From Candidatus Latescibacterota bacterium (GTDB lineage Bacteria > JAAXHH01): 6,674 nucleotides of DNA. A program made the translations under genes and the position numbers. The stretch's first letter is position 1, and each line of letters begins with the position of its first letter. Shown here piece by piece: positions 1 through 5,970 of the stretch. The notes under the pieces are model-generated. The model did no database searches, was not told the DNA's origin, and saw nothing but the letters and a program-made list of their open reading frames with translations. The stretch covers positions 1 through 6,674 of the forward strand of contig JAJECR010000061.1 in NCBI GenBank assembly GCA_022821935.1, in the 5' to 3' direction.

Positions 1-537
1 GCGGTGGAATACGCGCTGCGGGACGCGGAGTTCGTGGCCACCGGGCAGACCGGCATCATGATCGCGGGATCGGGCATAGCGGTGGATACCGTGGCGGCGG
101 ATTACATCTCGGGCGCGGTGGAAAGACTGGTGCTGGAACGAAAGCACCGGGAACTGCTGGTCATCGAAGGCCAGGGCACGATCCTGCACCCATCCTATTC
201 AGGCGTATCGCTCGGCCTGCTGCACGGCGCGGCGCCGCAGGCTCTGGTGCTGTGCCACCAGCCGGGGAGGGACGTGATGCGCAATCTCCCGGTGGATGTT
301 CCGACCTACGAGGAGATGATCCGCATCCACGAGGCCATTGCCCGGCCGTTATTCCCCTGCCGGGTAGTTGCGGTATCGCTCAATTGTTTCGGTATGTCTT
401 CGGATGATGCAAGGAGCGAGGTTAACCGCGTCGAGCAGGAGACCGGTCTTCCAGCGACGGACTGCGTGAAATTCGGTTGTGGTCCCATACTCGATGCGCT
501 TAAGCCGTTGAAGCCCACGCCGGCGCAGCCTGCTTGA
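1..537 (+). CDS. DUF1611/DgcN-family protein, C-terminal part (5' truncated)
   Basis: This is the C-terminal half of a DUF1611-family protein. It reads in frame from the first base of the window, so the real start lies upstream; the GTG at position 4 is internal. The fragment has 178 residues, whereas I recall full members at roughly 330-350. Family-typical segments are visible: TGQTGI near residues 14-19 followed by an AVD segment, then EGQGTILHPSYSG and GLLHG around residues 56-76, and a VLCHQPGR segment. These belong to the P-loop-like C-terminal domain; the Walker A region would lie outside the window. The characterised member DgcN is a D-glutamate N-acetyltransferase that works with the racemase DgcA to convert D-Glu to N-acetyl-L-Glu. 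Whether this copy does that is inference; a dgcA-like gene just upstream would support it. hisD starts 20 bases after its stop, so the two are probably co-transcribed. Confidence 0.85.
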   Translation, partial: AVEYALRDAEFVATGQTGIMIAGSGIAVDTVAADYISGAVERLVLERKHRELLVIEGQGTILHPSYSGVSLGLLHGAAPQALVLCHQPGRDVMRNLPVDVPTYEEMIRIHEAIARPLFPCRVVAVSLNCFGMSSDDARSEVNRVEQETGLPATDCVKFGCGPILDALKPLKPTPAQPA

Positions 538-557
538 CATGAGAGCGGAGAAAAGCA

Positions 558-1901
558 ATGAACATCCGGATACTGACCCCCGAAGAGGCCGGGTCGAGCA
601 TCCTGAAGCGGCGGCCGGTGAGCGAAACGGTACCGGGTGCCGGTATCGAAGCACGGAACCGGGAATTGTTCGGCGAGACCCTGACCGCGGAACAGGCGGT
701 TGCGAAAATCATCGATGATGTCCGGGAAAACGGGGACGCTTCGGTAAGGCATTATGCCCGGATCTTGGACGGAAGCGCCCCGGACGCCTTCGAGATTCCG
801 AGAAGCGAGATCGATGAGTCGCTGGATTCGCTGCCCGGAGGATTGCGAGATGCCCTGGAAACAGCGGCCGGCCGCATCCGTTCCTTTCATGAGCGGCAGC
901 CGTCGGAATCCTGGACGCACTGGGATGAAGCGGGCGGTACCGGGCAGATCATACGGCCGCTTGACCGTGTGGGCGTCTACGTACCCGGCGGAGGAGCCGC
1001 CTATCCTTCTTCGCTGCTTATGGCCGTGATCCCCGCCCGCGTCGCCGGCGTCGGCGAGGTCGTCGTGGCCACGCCGCCAGGAAAGGACGGCAAGATACCG
1101 CCGGTTGTCCTCGCCGCTGCTTCCGTGGCGGGCGCCGACACGGTCTACCGGATGGGCGGAGCCCAGGCCATTGCCGCTATGGCATACGGCACGGCATCCA
1201 TATCCCGGGTGGACAAGATCGTCGGACCGGGGAACATCTTCGTGACCCTGGCCAAGCGCCAGGTGTACGGGATCGTGGACATCGACCAACTCGCCGGCCC
1301 AACGGAGACGCTGCTCATCGCCGACCAGGCGGCCAATCCGGCCTACGCCGCGGCCGACCTGCTGGCGCAGGCGGAACACGACCCTATGGCGAGTGCCATA
1401 CTGATCACGCCTTCGTCCACGTTGGCCCTGGCGGTTCAGCACACGGTGGACGAGCAACTGTCTGGACTGGACAGGGCGGATATAGTCCGATCTTCCCTGG
1501 ACCAGAACGGAGGGATCGTACTCGTTTCGAGCCTGGACGAGGCGGTCGAACTGGCGAACGCCTACGCGCCGGAGCACCTGTGCCTGCTGGTTGCGGATCC
1601 TTGGCCGCTGGTGGAAAGGATCCGGCACGCCGGAGGGATTTTCGTGGGCGAACATTCTTCGGAAGCCCTGGGCGACTACGTAACGGGTCCCAGCCACATC
1701 ATGCCCACCGGGGGCAGCGCCCGGTTCTTCTCCCCCCTGAGCACCAGGGATTTCCTTAAAATAACCAGCCTCTTCGCGGTCAACGAGCAGGCCGAGAAAC
1801 AACTGGGCCCGGCCGCGATCCACCTGGCGGACGCGGAAGGCCTGTCGGCCCACGCCATGGCCATCAGAAGACGACTTTCCAGGGACCGGAACAACGACTG
1901 A
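558..1901 (+). CDS. hisD: Histidinol dehydrogenase
   Basis: Complete 447-residue histidinol dehydrogenase, slightly longer than the E. coli enzyme (434). It carries out the last two steps of histidine synthesis in the cytoplasm, oxidising L-histidinol to L-histidine with two NAD+. The whole signature is present: RVGVYVPGGGAAYPSS near 137-152, GGAQAIAAMAYGT at 200-212, VGPGN at 222-226 and LAGPTE at 245-250. The expected zinc ligands are Q271, H274, D373 and H432, and the catalytic pair is E339-H340 (in APEHL). Their spacing matches E. coli Q259/H262/E326/H327/D360/H419 to within one residue. The ATG is preceded by GGAG at 547-550, seven bases upstream. No other his gene is adjacent. Some HisD-family paralogues oxidise other alcohols (for example HpsN on sulfopropanediol), so histidine synthesis is likely but not proven by context. 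Confidence 0.95.
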   Translation: MNIRILTPEEAGSSILKRRPVSETVPGAGIEARNRELFGETLTAEQAVAKIIDDVRENGDASVRHYARILDGSAPDAFEIPRSEIDESLDSLPGGLRDALETAAGRIRSFHERQPSESWTHWDEAGGTGQIIRPLDRVGVYVPGGGAAYPSSLLMAVIPARVAGVGEVVVATPPGKDGKIPPVVLAAASVAGADTVYRMGGAQAIAAMAYGTASISRVDKIVGPGNIFVTLAKRQVYGIVDIDQLAGPTETLLIADQAANPAYAAADLLAQAEHDPMASAILITPSSTLALAVQHTVDEQLSGLDRADIVRSSLDQNGGIVLVSSLDEAVELANAYAPEHLCLLVADPWPLVERIRHAGGIFVGEHSSEALGDYVTGPSHIMPTGGSARFFSPLSTRDFLKITSLFAVNEQAEKQLGPAAIHLADAEGLSAHAMAIRRRLSRDRNND

Positions 1902-1925
1902 TGGTTCCCATTAACGGATGGGCCC

Positions 1926-1978
1926 GGCGGGTCCGAAACCCCCGAAACCCCAGGCGCCAGGTACCGTCCTGACCCGCC
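1926..1978. repeat. Inverted repeat in the convergent gap between hisD and the aldolase
   Basis: GGCGGGTC at 1926-1933 is exactly complementary to GACCCGCC at 1971-1978, with a 37-base loop. A smaller hairpin, CCCAT (1907-1911) with ATGGG (1918-1922), lies just upstream. Both sit in the 124-base gap between two converging genes, where a terminator is expected. Neither is followed by a T-run on either strand, so intrinsic termination is only a possibility. The 8-bp stem could also be chance in GC-rich DNA. Confidence 0.35.
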
Positions 1979-2025
1979 TGAGACATTCAGTCCTGGTCAA
2001 GCGGTCCTGCTCGCGCATCCCTCCG

Positions 2026-2781
2026 CTACCTTCCCACGTCGGTAAGCGCCGCCCGGGCCGCCTGGGTAAGAAAGCCCATGTCGGTTCCCAGGGTAATCCA
2101 CTGGAAGCCCTGCGCGATACGCTGCCTGTTGACGTCCATTGAGATGAAAGCGTATCCGCCCGGCACGCCGAGTTCCTTTGCCCGGGTTATTATCCTCTCG
2201 ACCACTTTTTCCATCTCGGGATGGAGTGGCTGGCCCACGTAGCCATGGGAGGCCGCGAGGTCGTTCGGACCCACAAGGAAGGCGTCGACGCCGGGGGTGG
2301 TAAGGATCTCATCCAGGTTCTCCACGGCCTCGACAGTTTCGATCTGGACCATGATGAATGTTTCCTCGTTGGCGGTACGGACGTATTCCGCCGCATCGCC
2401 CCCGGAAACATTGAGAAAGCGGGCGCCCATGCCGCGGATGCCCATGGGCGGATACTTGGCCGCACGGACGGCGTATTCGGCCTGCTCCCGGTTATTGACC
2501 CAGGGGATGATCAGGCCTTCCGCGCCGATATCCAGCGCTTTCTTGATATGCACCAGGTCGTTCCAGGGCACGCGGACGAGCGGCGTGACGTCCCGGCCAC
2601 GGGTCGCCTGGATCATGGGGTGGAGCATTTCCGTGTTCGTGGGTCCGTGTTCGGCGTCGAACCAGATCCAGTCGAAGGGCAGGTTCGACACCAGTTCCAC
2701 GATATCGTTACAAGGGGTTCCGACGGATACGCCATAGGTCACTTCGCCGTTGCGCAGTTTCTCCTTCAGCCGGTTCTTCAT
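2026..2781 (-). CDS. HpcH/HpaI-family aldolase (2-keto-3-deoxy sugar acid aldolase-like)
   Basis: This is a 251-residue class II aldolase of the HpcH/HpaI family. The family includes HpcH (4-hydroxy-2-oxoheptanedioate aldolase), GarL (2-dehydro-3-deoxyglucarate aldolase) and RhmA (2-keto-3-deoxyrhamnonate aldolase). Members cleave 2-keto-4-hydroxy acids to pyruvate plus an aldehyde, using a divalent metal. Residues line up with E. coli HpcH almost one for one: D42 and H45 in FDAEHGP, R70 in PLVRVPWND, metal ligand E148 in MVQIET and metal ligand D174 in VGPNDLA. The IRGMGAR segment (115-121) is also typical. I chose the ATG at 2781 because AGGAG lies five bases upstream and because the active-site numbering then matches the family. 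An in-frame ATG at 2838 would add 19 low-complexity residues. The gene diverges from the hydrolase-PhyH pair and probably shares its promoter region. The substrate is unknown. Confidence 0.9.
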   Translation of the reverse strand: MKNRLKEKLRNGEVTYGVSVGTPCNDIVELVSNLPFDWIWFDAEHGPTNTEMLHPMIQATRGRDVTPLVRVPWNDLVHIKKALDIGAEGLIIPWVNNREQAEYAVRAAKYPPMGIRGMGARFLNVSGGDAAEYVRTANEETFIMVQIETVEAVENLDEILTTPGVDAFLVGPNDLAASHGYVGQPLHPEMEKVVERIITRAKELGVPGGYAFISMDVNRQRIAQGFQWITLGTDMGFLTQAARAALTDVGR

Positions 2782-2786
2782 GCGGT

Positions 2787-2791
2787 CTCCT
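2787..2791 (-). promoter_or_regulatory. Ribosome binding site of the aldolase gene
   Basis: AGGAG on the minus strand, five bases from the ATG at 2781. It decides the start in favour of the 251-residue form over the upstream ATG at 2838, for which I see no comparable site. Confidence 0.7.
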
Positions 2792-2840
2792 GGATGTGGA
2801 TCAGTAGATTCGGACAGTTTAGCCGTGGCAGATTTCACGA

Positions 2841-2869
2841 TTGATTAGCGTGCGTGCGATAAGTATATT
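2841..2869 (+). promoter_or_regulatory. Putative sigma70-like promoter for the hydrolase-PhyH pair
   Basis: TTGATT (2841-2846, 4 of 6 to TTGACA) and TATATT (2864-2869, 5 of 6 to TATAAT) are separated by an ideal 17-base spacer. Transcription would start near 2876 and leave a leader of about 90 bases before the ATG at 2968. The surrounding DNA is visibly more AT-rich than the coding regions. This is a by-eye match to an E. coli-type consensus in an unknown host. Confidence 0.5.
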
Positions 2870-2890
2870 GCAGGCCGATTTGGATGGAAA
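2862..2890 (-). promoter_or_regulatory. Putative divergent sigma70-like promoter for the aldolase gene
   Basis: On the minus strand, TTTCCA (2890-2885, 4 of 6) and TATACT (2867-2862, 5 of 6) are spaced by 17 bases. Transcription would start near 2855, about 75 bases before the aldolase ATG. The -10 box overlaps the plus-strand -10 box (2864-2869). It is less certain than the plus-strand promoter because its -35 is weaker. Confidence 0.42.
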
Positions 2891-2967
2891 CCTCTAAATG
2901 AGTAGCAAGGTTCGACGCCGGCGGTTACGGTGCGGCCTGTTACTGACGTTCAAAGGAGTGCGGGCTC

Positions 2968-3822
2968 ATGATAAAACACATGCTCATTCCTTCGATGAAG
3001 GTCATAATCCTGGCCGCGGGAGCGGTCGTTATAGCCATCGCCGGGTTGCCGGTCCATGGTCAGCAGATACCCTTCGAACCGACGCCCGACGGCCGGATAC
3101 CGGACGCCATAGTCGGCAAGGCCGGCGCGCCGCTCGGCAGCGACCTGGCCTATTTCGAAGAAGATCCGGCTACGAGGGGCTATCTGGCCGAACCGGAAGG
3201 TACGGGTCCCCGTGGGGCCGTGATACTCATTCATGAATGGAACGGTCTCGTGGACCGCGTCAGGCAGGTGGCCGACGCCCTGGCGGCAGAAGGCTACGTT
3301 GCGCTGGCGGCCGACCTGTATTCCGGTCGAACGGGGAGCAACCGGGACGAGAACATGGCGCTGGTGCGGGAAACGCTGGACGACATGGATAGGATCATCC
3401 GCAACCTGGACGCCGCCGCGGCCTATCTGCGGGGCCGCCCGGACGTGAACGGCAAGATCGGGGCCATGGGCTGGTGCTATGGCGGCGGGGTCGCCCTGAG
3501 CTACGCCCTGGGTAGTGAAAACCATGACGCCACGGCCATCTTCTATGGACGCCTCCTCGACGATCCCGAGCGGCTCAAGGCCATACACCACGAGGTCTAC
3601 GGCACTTTTGCCGGGCTCGACCGCGGTCCGTCCCCCGAACAGGTGGAACGCTTCGTCGCCGCGCTGCGCGAGGCCGGCGTGGAGAACGACGTGCATATCT
3701 ACGACGACGTCAATCACGGGTTCTGGCTGTACGTGGACCGCGACCCGAAGAACGAGGAACCCGCCCTGGACGCATGGGAGCGGCTGAAGGCTTATCTTAA
3801 AAGGACCATAGGAAGCGATTGA
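2968..3822 (+). CDS. Exported dienelactone hydrolase family protein
   Basis: This is a 284-residue alpha/beta hydrolase of the dienelactone hydrolase family. Residues 1 to about 31 look like a Sec signal peptide: charged start, hydrophobic stretch VIILAAGAVVIAIAGL (12-27), possible cleavage after VHG (29-31). No lipobox is seen, so a soluble exported or periplasmic protein is likely. The mature part has HEWNGL (89-94, with E90 in the place of the DLH active-site Glu), GWCYGGG (168-174, nucleophile C170), D218 in FAGLDRG and H250 in NHGF, giving a Cys-Asp-His triad. DLH proper hydrolyses dienelactone in chlorocatechol breakdown, but most family members have other or unknown ester and lactone substrates, so I do not assign one. 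AAGGAG lies nine bases before the ATG. A second in-frame ATG (2995) would give a shorter signal peptide. The gene is translationally coupled to the PhyH gene behind it. Confidence 0.88.
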   Translation: MIKHMLIPSMKVIILAAGAVVIAIAGLPVHGQQIPFEPTPDGRIPDAIVGKAGAPLGSDLAYFEEDPATRGYLAEPEGTGPRGAVILIHEWNGLVDRVRQVADALAAEGYVALAADLYSGRTGSNRDENMALVRETLDDMDRIIRNLDAAAAYLRGRPDVNGKIGAMGWCYGGGVALSYALGSENHDATAIFYGRLLDDPERLKAIHHEVYGTFAGLDRGPSPEQVERFVAALREAGVENDVHIYDDVNHGFWLYVDRDPKNEEPALDAWERLKAYLKRTIGSD

Positions 3823-4568
3823 TGTCCCCATTCGAACAGGCCGCGGCCGAAATCGAAGTCTTCGGTTTTACCCTGTTACCCGACGTGCTGACAGCCTCCC
3901 AGGTATGCGCGCTTCGTGAGGCGCTGATCCGCGTCGCGCAAGCGCATGGCGAGGCCGGTTACGAGAACCGCGGCGGTACGTCGCTACTGGTGCGTAACCT
4001 GCCCACCCTGGACCCCGTGTTTCTCCAGGTCGTCGACCACCCAATCGTCCTGCCCATCCTGGAACGGGTGCTGGACAGGACGCTCGTGCTGGGCAGCCTG
4101 AGTTCCCGCATCGTGCGGCCTGGCGACGGTTACCAGGACTTCCACAGCGACATACCGCAGCACATGCTGAATCCGGTCTCTCCCGTGATGATGAACACCA
4201 TCTGGATGTTGGACGATTTCAACGCGGAGATTGGCGGTACGCGCATCGTGCCGGGTTCGCACAAGAGCGGATGGGCCGGTCCGCCGGAAGGTATGGAGGT
4301 GCCGCACGTCTACCAGCCCGAGGCTGCCGCGGGCAGCGTGCTGATCTTCAATGGTCAGTGCTGGCACGGCGGCGGCGCCAATGCCACCGACCGCAACCGC
4401 CACGCCCTGTTCGGGCACTACCGAAAGTCCATGCTCCTCTTCCAACTCGATCCCCACGACGGATTTCGGGAAGAATGGTTAGAGGAGCTGTCTCCGCGGC
4501 AGGCGCAACTCATGCGTATGCAGAAGGGGGTCGGCGCGCGCCACGCGGCGGATGACCATCTGCTGTAA
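3822..4568 (+). CDS. Phytanoyl-CoA dioxygenase (PhyH) family protein
   Basis: This is a 248-residue Fe(II)/2-oxoglutarate-dependent oxygenase of the PhyH family, expected in the cytoplasm. The iron-binding triad is visible: H108 and D110 in DFHSD, and H182 in CWHGGGAN. R193, 11 residues after the distal His, is the likely 2-oxoglutarate anchor. Between them lies the family-typical IGGTRIVPGSHKSGW (137-151). The N-terminal segment GFTLLPDVLTASQV (15-28) is the usual PhyH opening. The ATG overlaps the stop of the hydrolase gene by one base (TGATG at 3820-3824), with AGGA eight bases upstream. A TTG one codon earlier (3819) is in frame but an unlikely start. Family members hydroxylate very different small molecules, so the substrate is not readable. 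The coupling suggests a joint step with the hydrolase, although that enzyme is exported and this one is not. Confidence 0.9.
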   Translation: MSPFEQAAAEIEVFGFTLLPDVLTASQVCALREALIRVAQAHGEAGYENRGGTSLLVRNLPTLDPVFLQVVDHPIVLPILERVLDRTLVLGSLSSRIVRPGDGYQDFHSDIPQHMLNPVSPVMMNTIWMLDDFNAEIGGTRIVPGSHKSGWAGPPEGMEVPHVYQPEAAAGSVLIFNGQCWHGGGANATDRNRHALFGHYRKSMLLFQLDPHDGFREEWLEELSPRQAQLMRMQKGVGARHAADDHLL

Positions 4569-4644
4569 AGGATCGGTGGTCCACCTGGTTTGACCGTCAG
4601 ACCGCGCGTTGCCGTCCCGCAGTTTGGCCCCAGGTTCCCGCCGC

Positions 4645-4679
4645 TAGAAATCGATCAAGTTGTAGATACATTGTATATA
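4645..4679 (+). promoter_or_regulatory. AT-rich putative promoter region before the hisI-like gene
   Basis: The 120-base gap after the PhyH gene ends in a strikingly AT-rich stretch (4645-4680) just before the RBS GGAG (4681-4684) of the next gene. One reading is TAGAAA (4645-4650) with TACATT (4667-4672) at 16 bases. Another is a -10-like TATATA at 4674-4679, which would give almost no leader. Neither is strong. It suggests that hisI has its own promoter. A weak hairpin (4587-4603, no T-run) lies upstream of it. Confidence 0.3.
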
Positions 4680-4689
4680 TGGAGCAGTC

Positions 4690-5112
4690 ATGGCGAACAC
4701 AACAGAACTGAATCTACTGGAAGAAGGAACAGGAGAGACTCTGGATTTCTCGAAACTCCGGCAGGTCGCCGGCATCGAAGAAGAAGTCCTGCCGGTCGTC
4801 GTGCAGGATTCGGCAACGAAGGAAGTGTTGATTGTGGCCTATATCAACCGACAGGCCCTGGACGAATCCCTGAAGACCGGCATCGCCACGTTCTGGAGCA
4901 CTTCGCGGAACGAACTGTGGGTCAAGGGCGCCACGTCGGGAAACGCCTTGCGCATCGATGAAATCCGCATCAACTGCGAGCAGAACTCCGTGGTATTCCT
5001 CGTAACGCCCCTGGGTTCCGGGGTATGTCACACGAAGGACAGCGACGGCCAGTTCCGCACCGGTTGCTACTACCGCCGCATAAAGCCATCCGGGGAACTG
5101 GAGTTCGTCTGA
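4690..5112 (+). CDS. hisI: Phosphoribosyl-AMP cyclohydrolase-like protein (divergent HisI)
   Basis: This 140-residue protein is clearly of the HisI fold. The family opens the adenine ring of N1-(5-phosphoribosyl)-AMP in the third step of histidine synthesis and acts as a zinc-dependent dimer. There is no HisE domain. Matching segments: VLPVVVQD (33-40), VLIVAYINRQAL (46-57), FWSTSRNELWVKG (68-80), TSGN (82-85), CHT (113-115) and CYYRR (126-130). Three cysteines (C96, C113, C126) match the zinc-binding Cys set. Two things are odd. The usual Asp-Cys-Asp-x-Asp metal motif reads NCEQN (95-99), so all three Asp are changed. The C113-C126 spacing is 13 instead of about 7, because of a DSDGQFR-like insertion. 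It may be a natural HisI subtype or a paralogue with another role. GGAG lies five bases before the ATG. It stands alone, with no his neighbour within the window except hisD 2.8 kb away. Confidence 0.88.
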   Translation: MANTTELNLLEEGTGETLDFSKLRQVAGIEEEVLPVVVQDSATKEVLIVAYINRQALDESLKTGIATFWSTSRNELWVKGATSGNALRIDEIRINCEQNSVVFLVTPLGSGVCHTKDSDGQFRTGCYYRRIKPSGELEFV

Positions 5113-5129
5113 CCTGCTCTTTCAGGGTC
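5111..5129 (+). repeat. Small hairpin overlapping the hisI stop
   Basis: GACCTG (5111-5116) pairs with CAGGGTC (5123-5129) with one bulged G around a CTCTTT loop. It begins inside the hisI stop codon. No T-run follows, so it is at best a weak terminator or 3' end stabiliser. Confidence 0.25.
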
Positions 5130-5156
5130 GGCGACGCGTAACTGATTTGAACATCC

Positions 5157-5183
5157 CTCCAAAAACAACCTGCTTTTTTGGAG
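5157..5183. repeat. Perfect inverted repeat between convergent genes, possible bidirectional terminator
   Basis: CTCCAAAAA (5157-5165) and TTTTTGGAG (5175-5183) form a perfect 9-bp stem with a 9-base loop. It lies midway in the 109-base gap between hisI (plus) and the second PhyH gene (minus), the place for a shared terminator. It is not a textbook one: the T-run is part of the stem, not a tail after a GC-rich stem. In this GC-rich setting a perfect A/T-tract hairpin is unlikely to be chance. Confidence 0.5.
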
Positions 5184-5221
5184 TAAGATCCAAATTGGCA
5201 GAAATGCGAGCGCGACCCGGT

Positions 5222-5962
5222 CTACCCCCCGAAAGCCGCCATGTAGATCTTTGTTCGCTCGTTCAGGACACCGTAGAAGGCGCGGGTCTCCGGGTCTTCA
5301 CTGTCCCGCCAGAAGGTGGCGGGGATCCCCGAATCGTTGGCGAGCGGGTCCCGGTCCCGGTGGCCGTAGTAGATCTGCGCGGTCTTCCGAACGGCACGCG
5401 TGGGACGGGTGGTCGCCGTGTGCAGCACCGATACGTTGAACAGGGCGCAGGTGCCCGCCGGTCCGTGGAGGTCGTAGACGCCCCGTTCCAATTGGGCGCT
5501 GTTCTCCTTCAGGACAAGCTGATCGATCCCTTCGGGCGATATGGAAAAGCAGTGGGTGCTTTCATCCACATCGGTGAAATAGACCATGAGCTGGATGTAG
5601 TCCATGCGCAGGGGATGGTCGAGCCAGTGGGCCTTGTCGCGATGCCAGCGCTGGTGGAATTCACCCTTGTACGGGCCCATGGACCGCAGTCCGATCTCCC
5701 CGAAACAGAGCGGACCGCCCATTAGCTCCTGGATTGTTCCGTAGATCCGGGGATGGCGTACCAGCCCGTCGAAGGCCGGTGTGGTGACGAGGGCGTCGTA
5801 GTTGGCTTCCTGGTGGTGGCCGTAGGGATGCCAGAAATAGGGAAACCGGCGCCTGTCTTCATCAAAGAGACCGCGAAAACGGTCCACATCCGCGTCCGAA
5901 AGCACTTTTCCCAGATTGATGAACCCGTTCTTGCGAAAAAACGCCAGGTCCGCCTCTTTCAT
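5222..5962 (-). CDS. Phytanoyl-CoA dioxygenase (PhyH) family protein, second and divergent copy
   Basis: This is a 246-residue PhyH-family Fe(II)/2-oxoglutarate oxygenase. It opens with FFRKNGFINLGKVLSDADV (8-26), the usual PhyH start. The iron ligands are H107 and D109 in RWHRD and H181 in VLHTATTR. R192, 11 residues later, is the likely 2-oxoglutarate anchor. The stretch that normally reads as a PGSH-like loop is here STHCFSISPEGI (135-146), so the substrate side differs from the first PhyH (3822-4568). Outside the metal motifs the two share little, so they are not a recent duplication. The ATG is seven bases after the SDR stop. Its RBS AGGAG (5966-5970) shares its first A with the stop codon's last base and sits only three bases from the ATG, pointing to translational coupling. 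The product is probably cytoplasmic; the substrate is unknown. Confidence 0.9.
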   Translation of the reverse strand: MKEADLAFFRKNGFINLGKVLSDADVDRFRGLFDEDRRRFPYFWHPYGHHQEANYDALVTTPAFDGLVRHPRIYGTIQELMGGPLCFGEIGLRSMGPYKGEFHQRWHRDKAHWLDHPLRMDYIQLMVYFTDVDESTHCFSISPEGIDQLVLKENSAQLERGVYDLHGPAGTCALFNVSVLHTATTRPTRAVRKTAQIYYGHRDRDPLANDSGIPATFWRDSEDPETRAFYGVLNERTKIYMAAFGG

Positions 5963-5965
5963 GAT

Positions 5966-5970
5966 CTCCT
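5966..5970 (-). promoter_or_regulatory. Ribosome binding site of the second PhyH gene, overlapping the SDR stop
   Basis: On the minus strand TGAGGAG joins the SDR stop codon to the RBS. Spacing to the ATG at 5962 is three bases, shorter than the usual five to nine. Ribosomes finishing the SDR could re-initiate here. Confidence 0.6.

Noticed and set aside
306..1853. A 515-codon open frame on the minus strand across hisD
   Set aside because: It lies antisense to hisD, whose full catalytic set is intact. Its Arg/Gly-rich translation shows no recognisable domain and is a shadow of GC-biased codon use.
1926..1978. A standard intrinsic terminator for hisD
   Set aside because: The stem is real, but the loop is 37 bases and no T-run follows, so it is listed only as a repeat.
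2782..2838. A 19-residue N-terminal extension of the aldolase from the ATG at 2838
   Set aside because: The ATG at 2781 has AGGAG at good spacing and gives family-standard residue numbering (D42, H45, R70).
2221..2844. A 207-codon plus-strand open frame across the aldolase gene
   Set aside because: It is the antisense shadow of a gene whose five key residues match the family numbering; no family is recognisable in it.
2884..2901. A five-residue leader reading frame (METSK) in the hydrolase leader, followed by an overlapping ATG opening a 112-codon frame
   Set aside because: No RBS precedes either start. The peptide has no attenuation-like residue run, and the longer frame only shadows the hydrolase gene.
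3819..3821. TTG as the start of the first PhyH gene
   Set aside because: The very next codon is ATG, better spaced from AGGA and forming the common TGATG overlap.
2950..3831. A 293-codon minus-strand open frame across the hydrolase gene
   Set aside because: It mirrors the hydrolase gene, shows no motifs, and would run through a gene with signal peptide, triad and RBS all in place.
4587..4603. A hairpin after the first PhyH gene as a terminator
   Set aside because: Six base pairs including a wobble, and no T-run; too weak to call.
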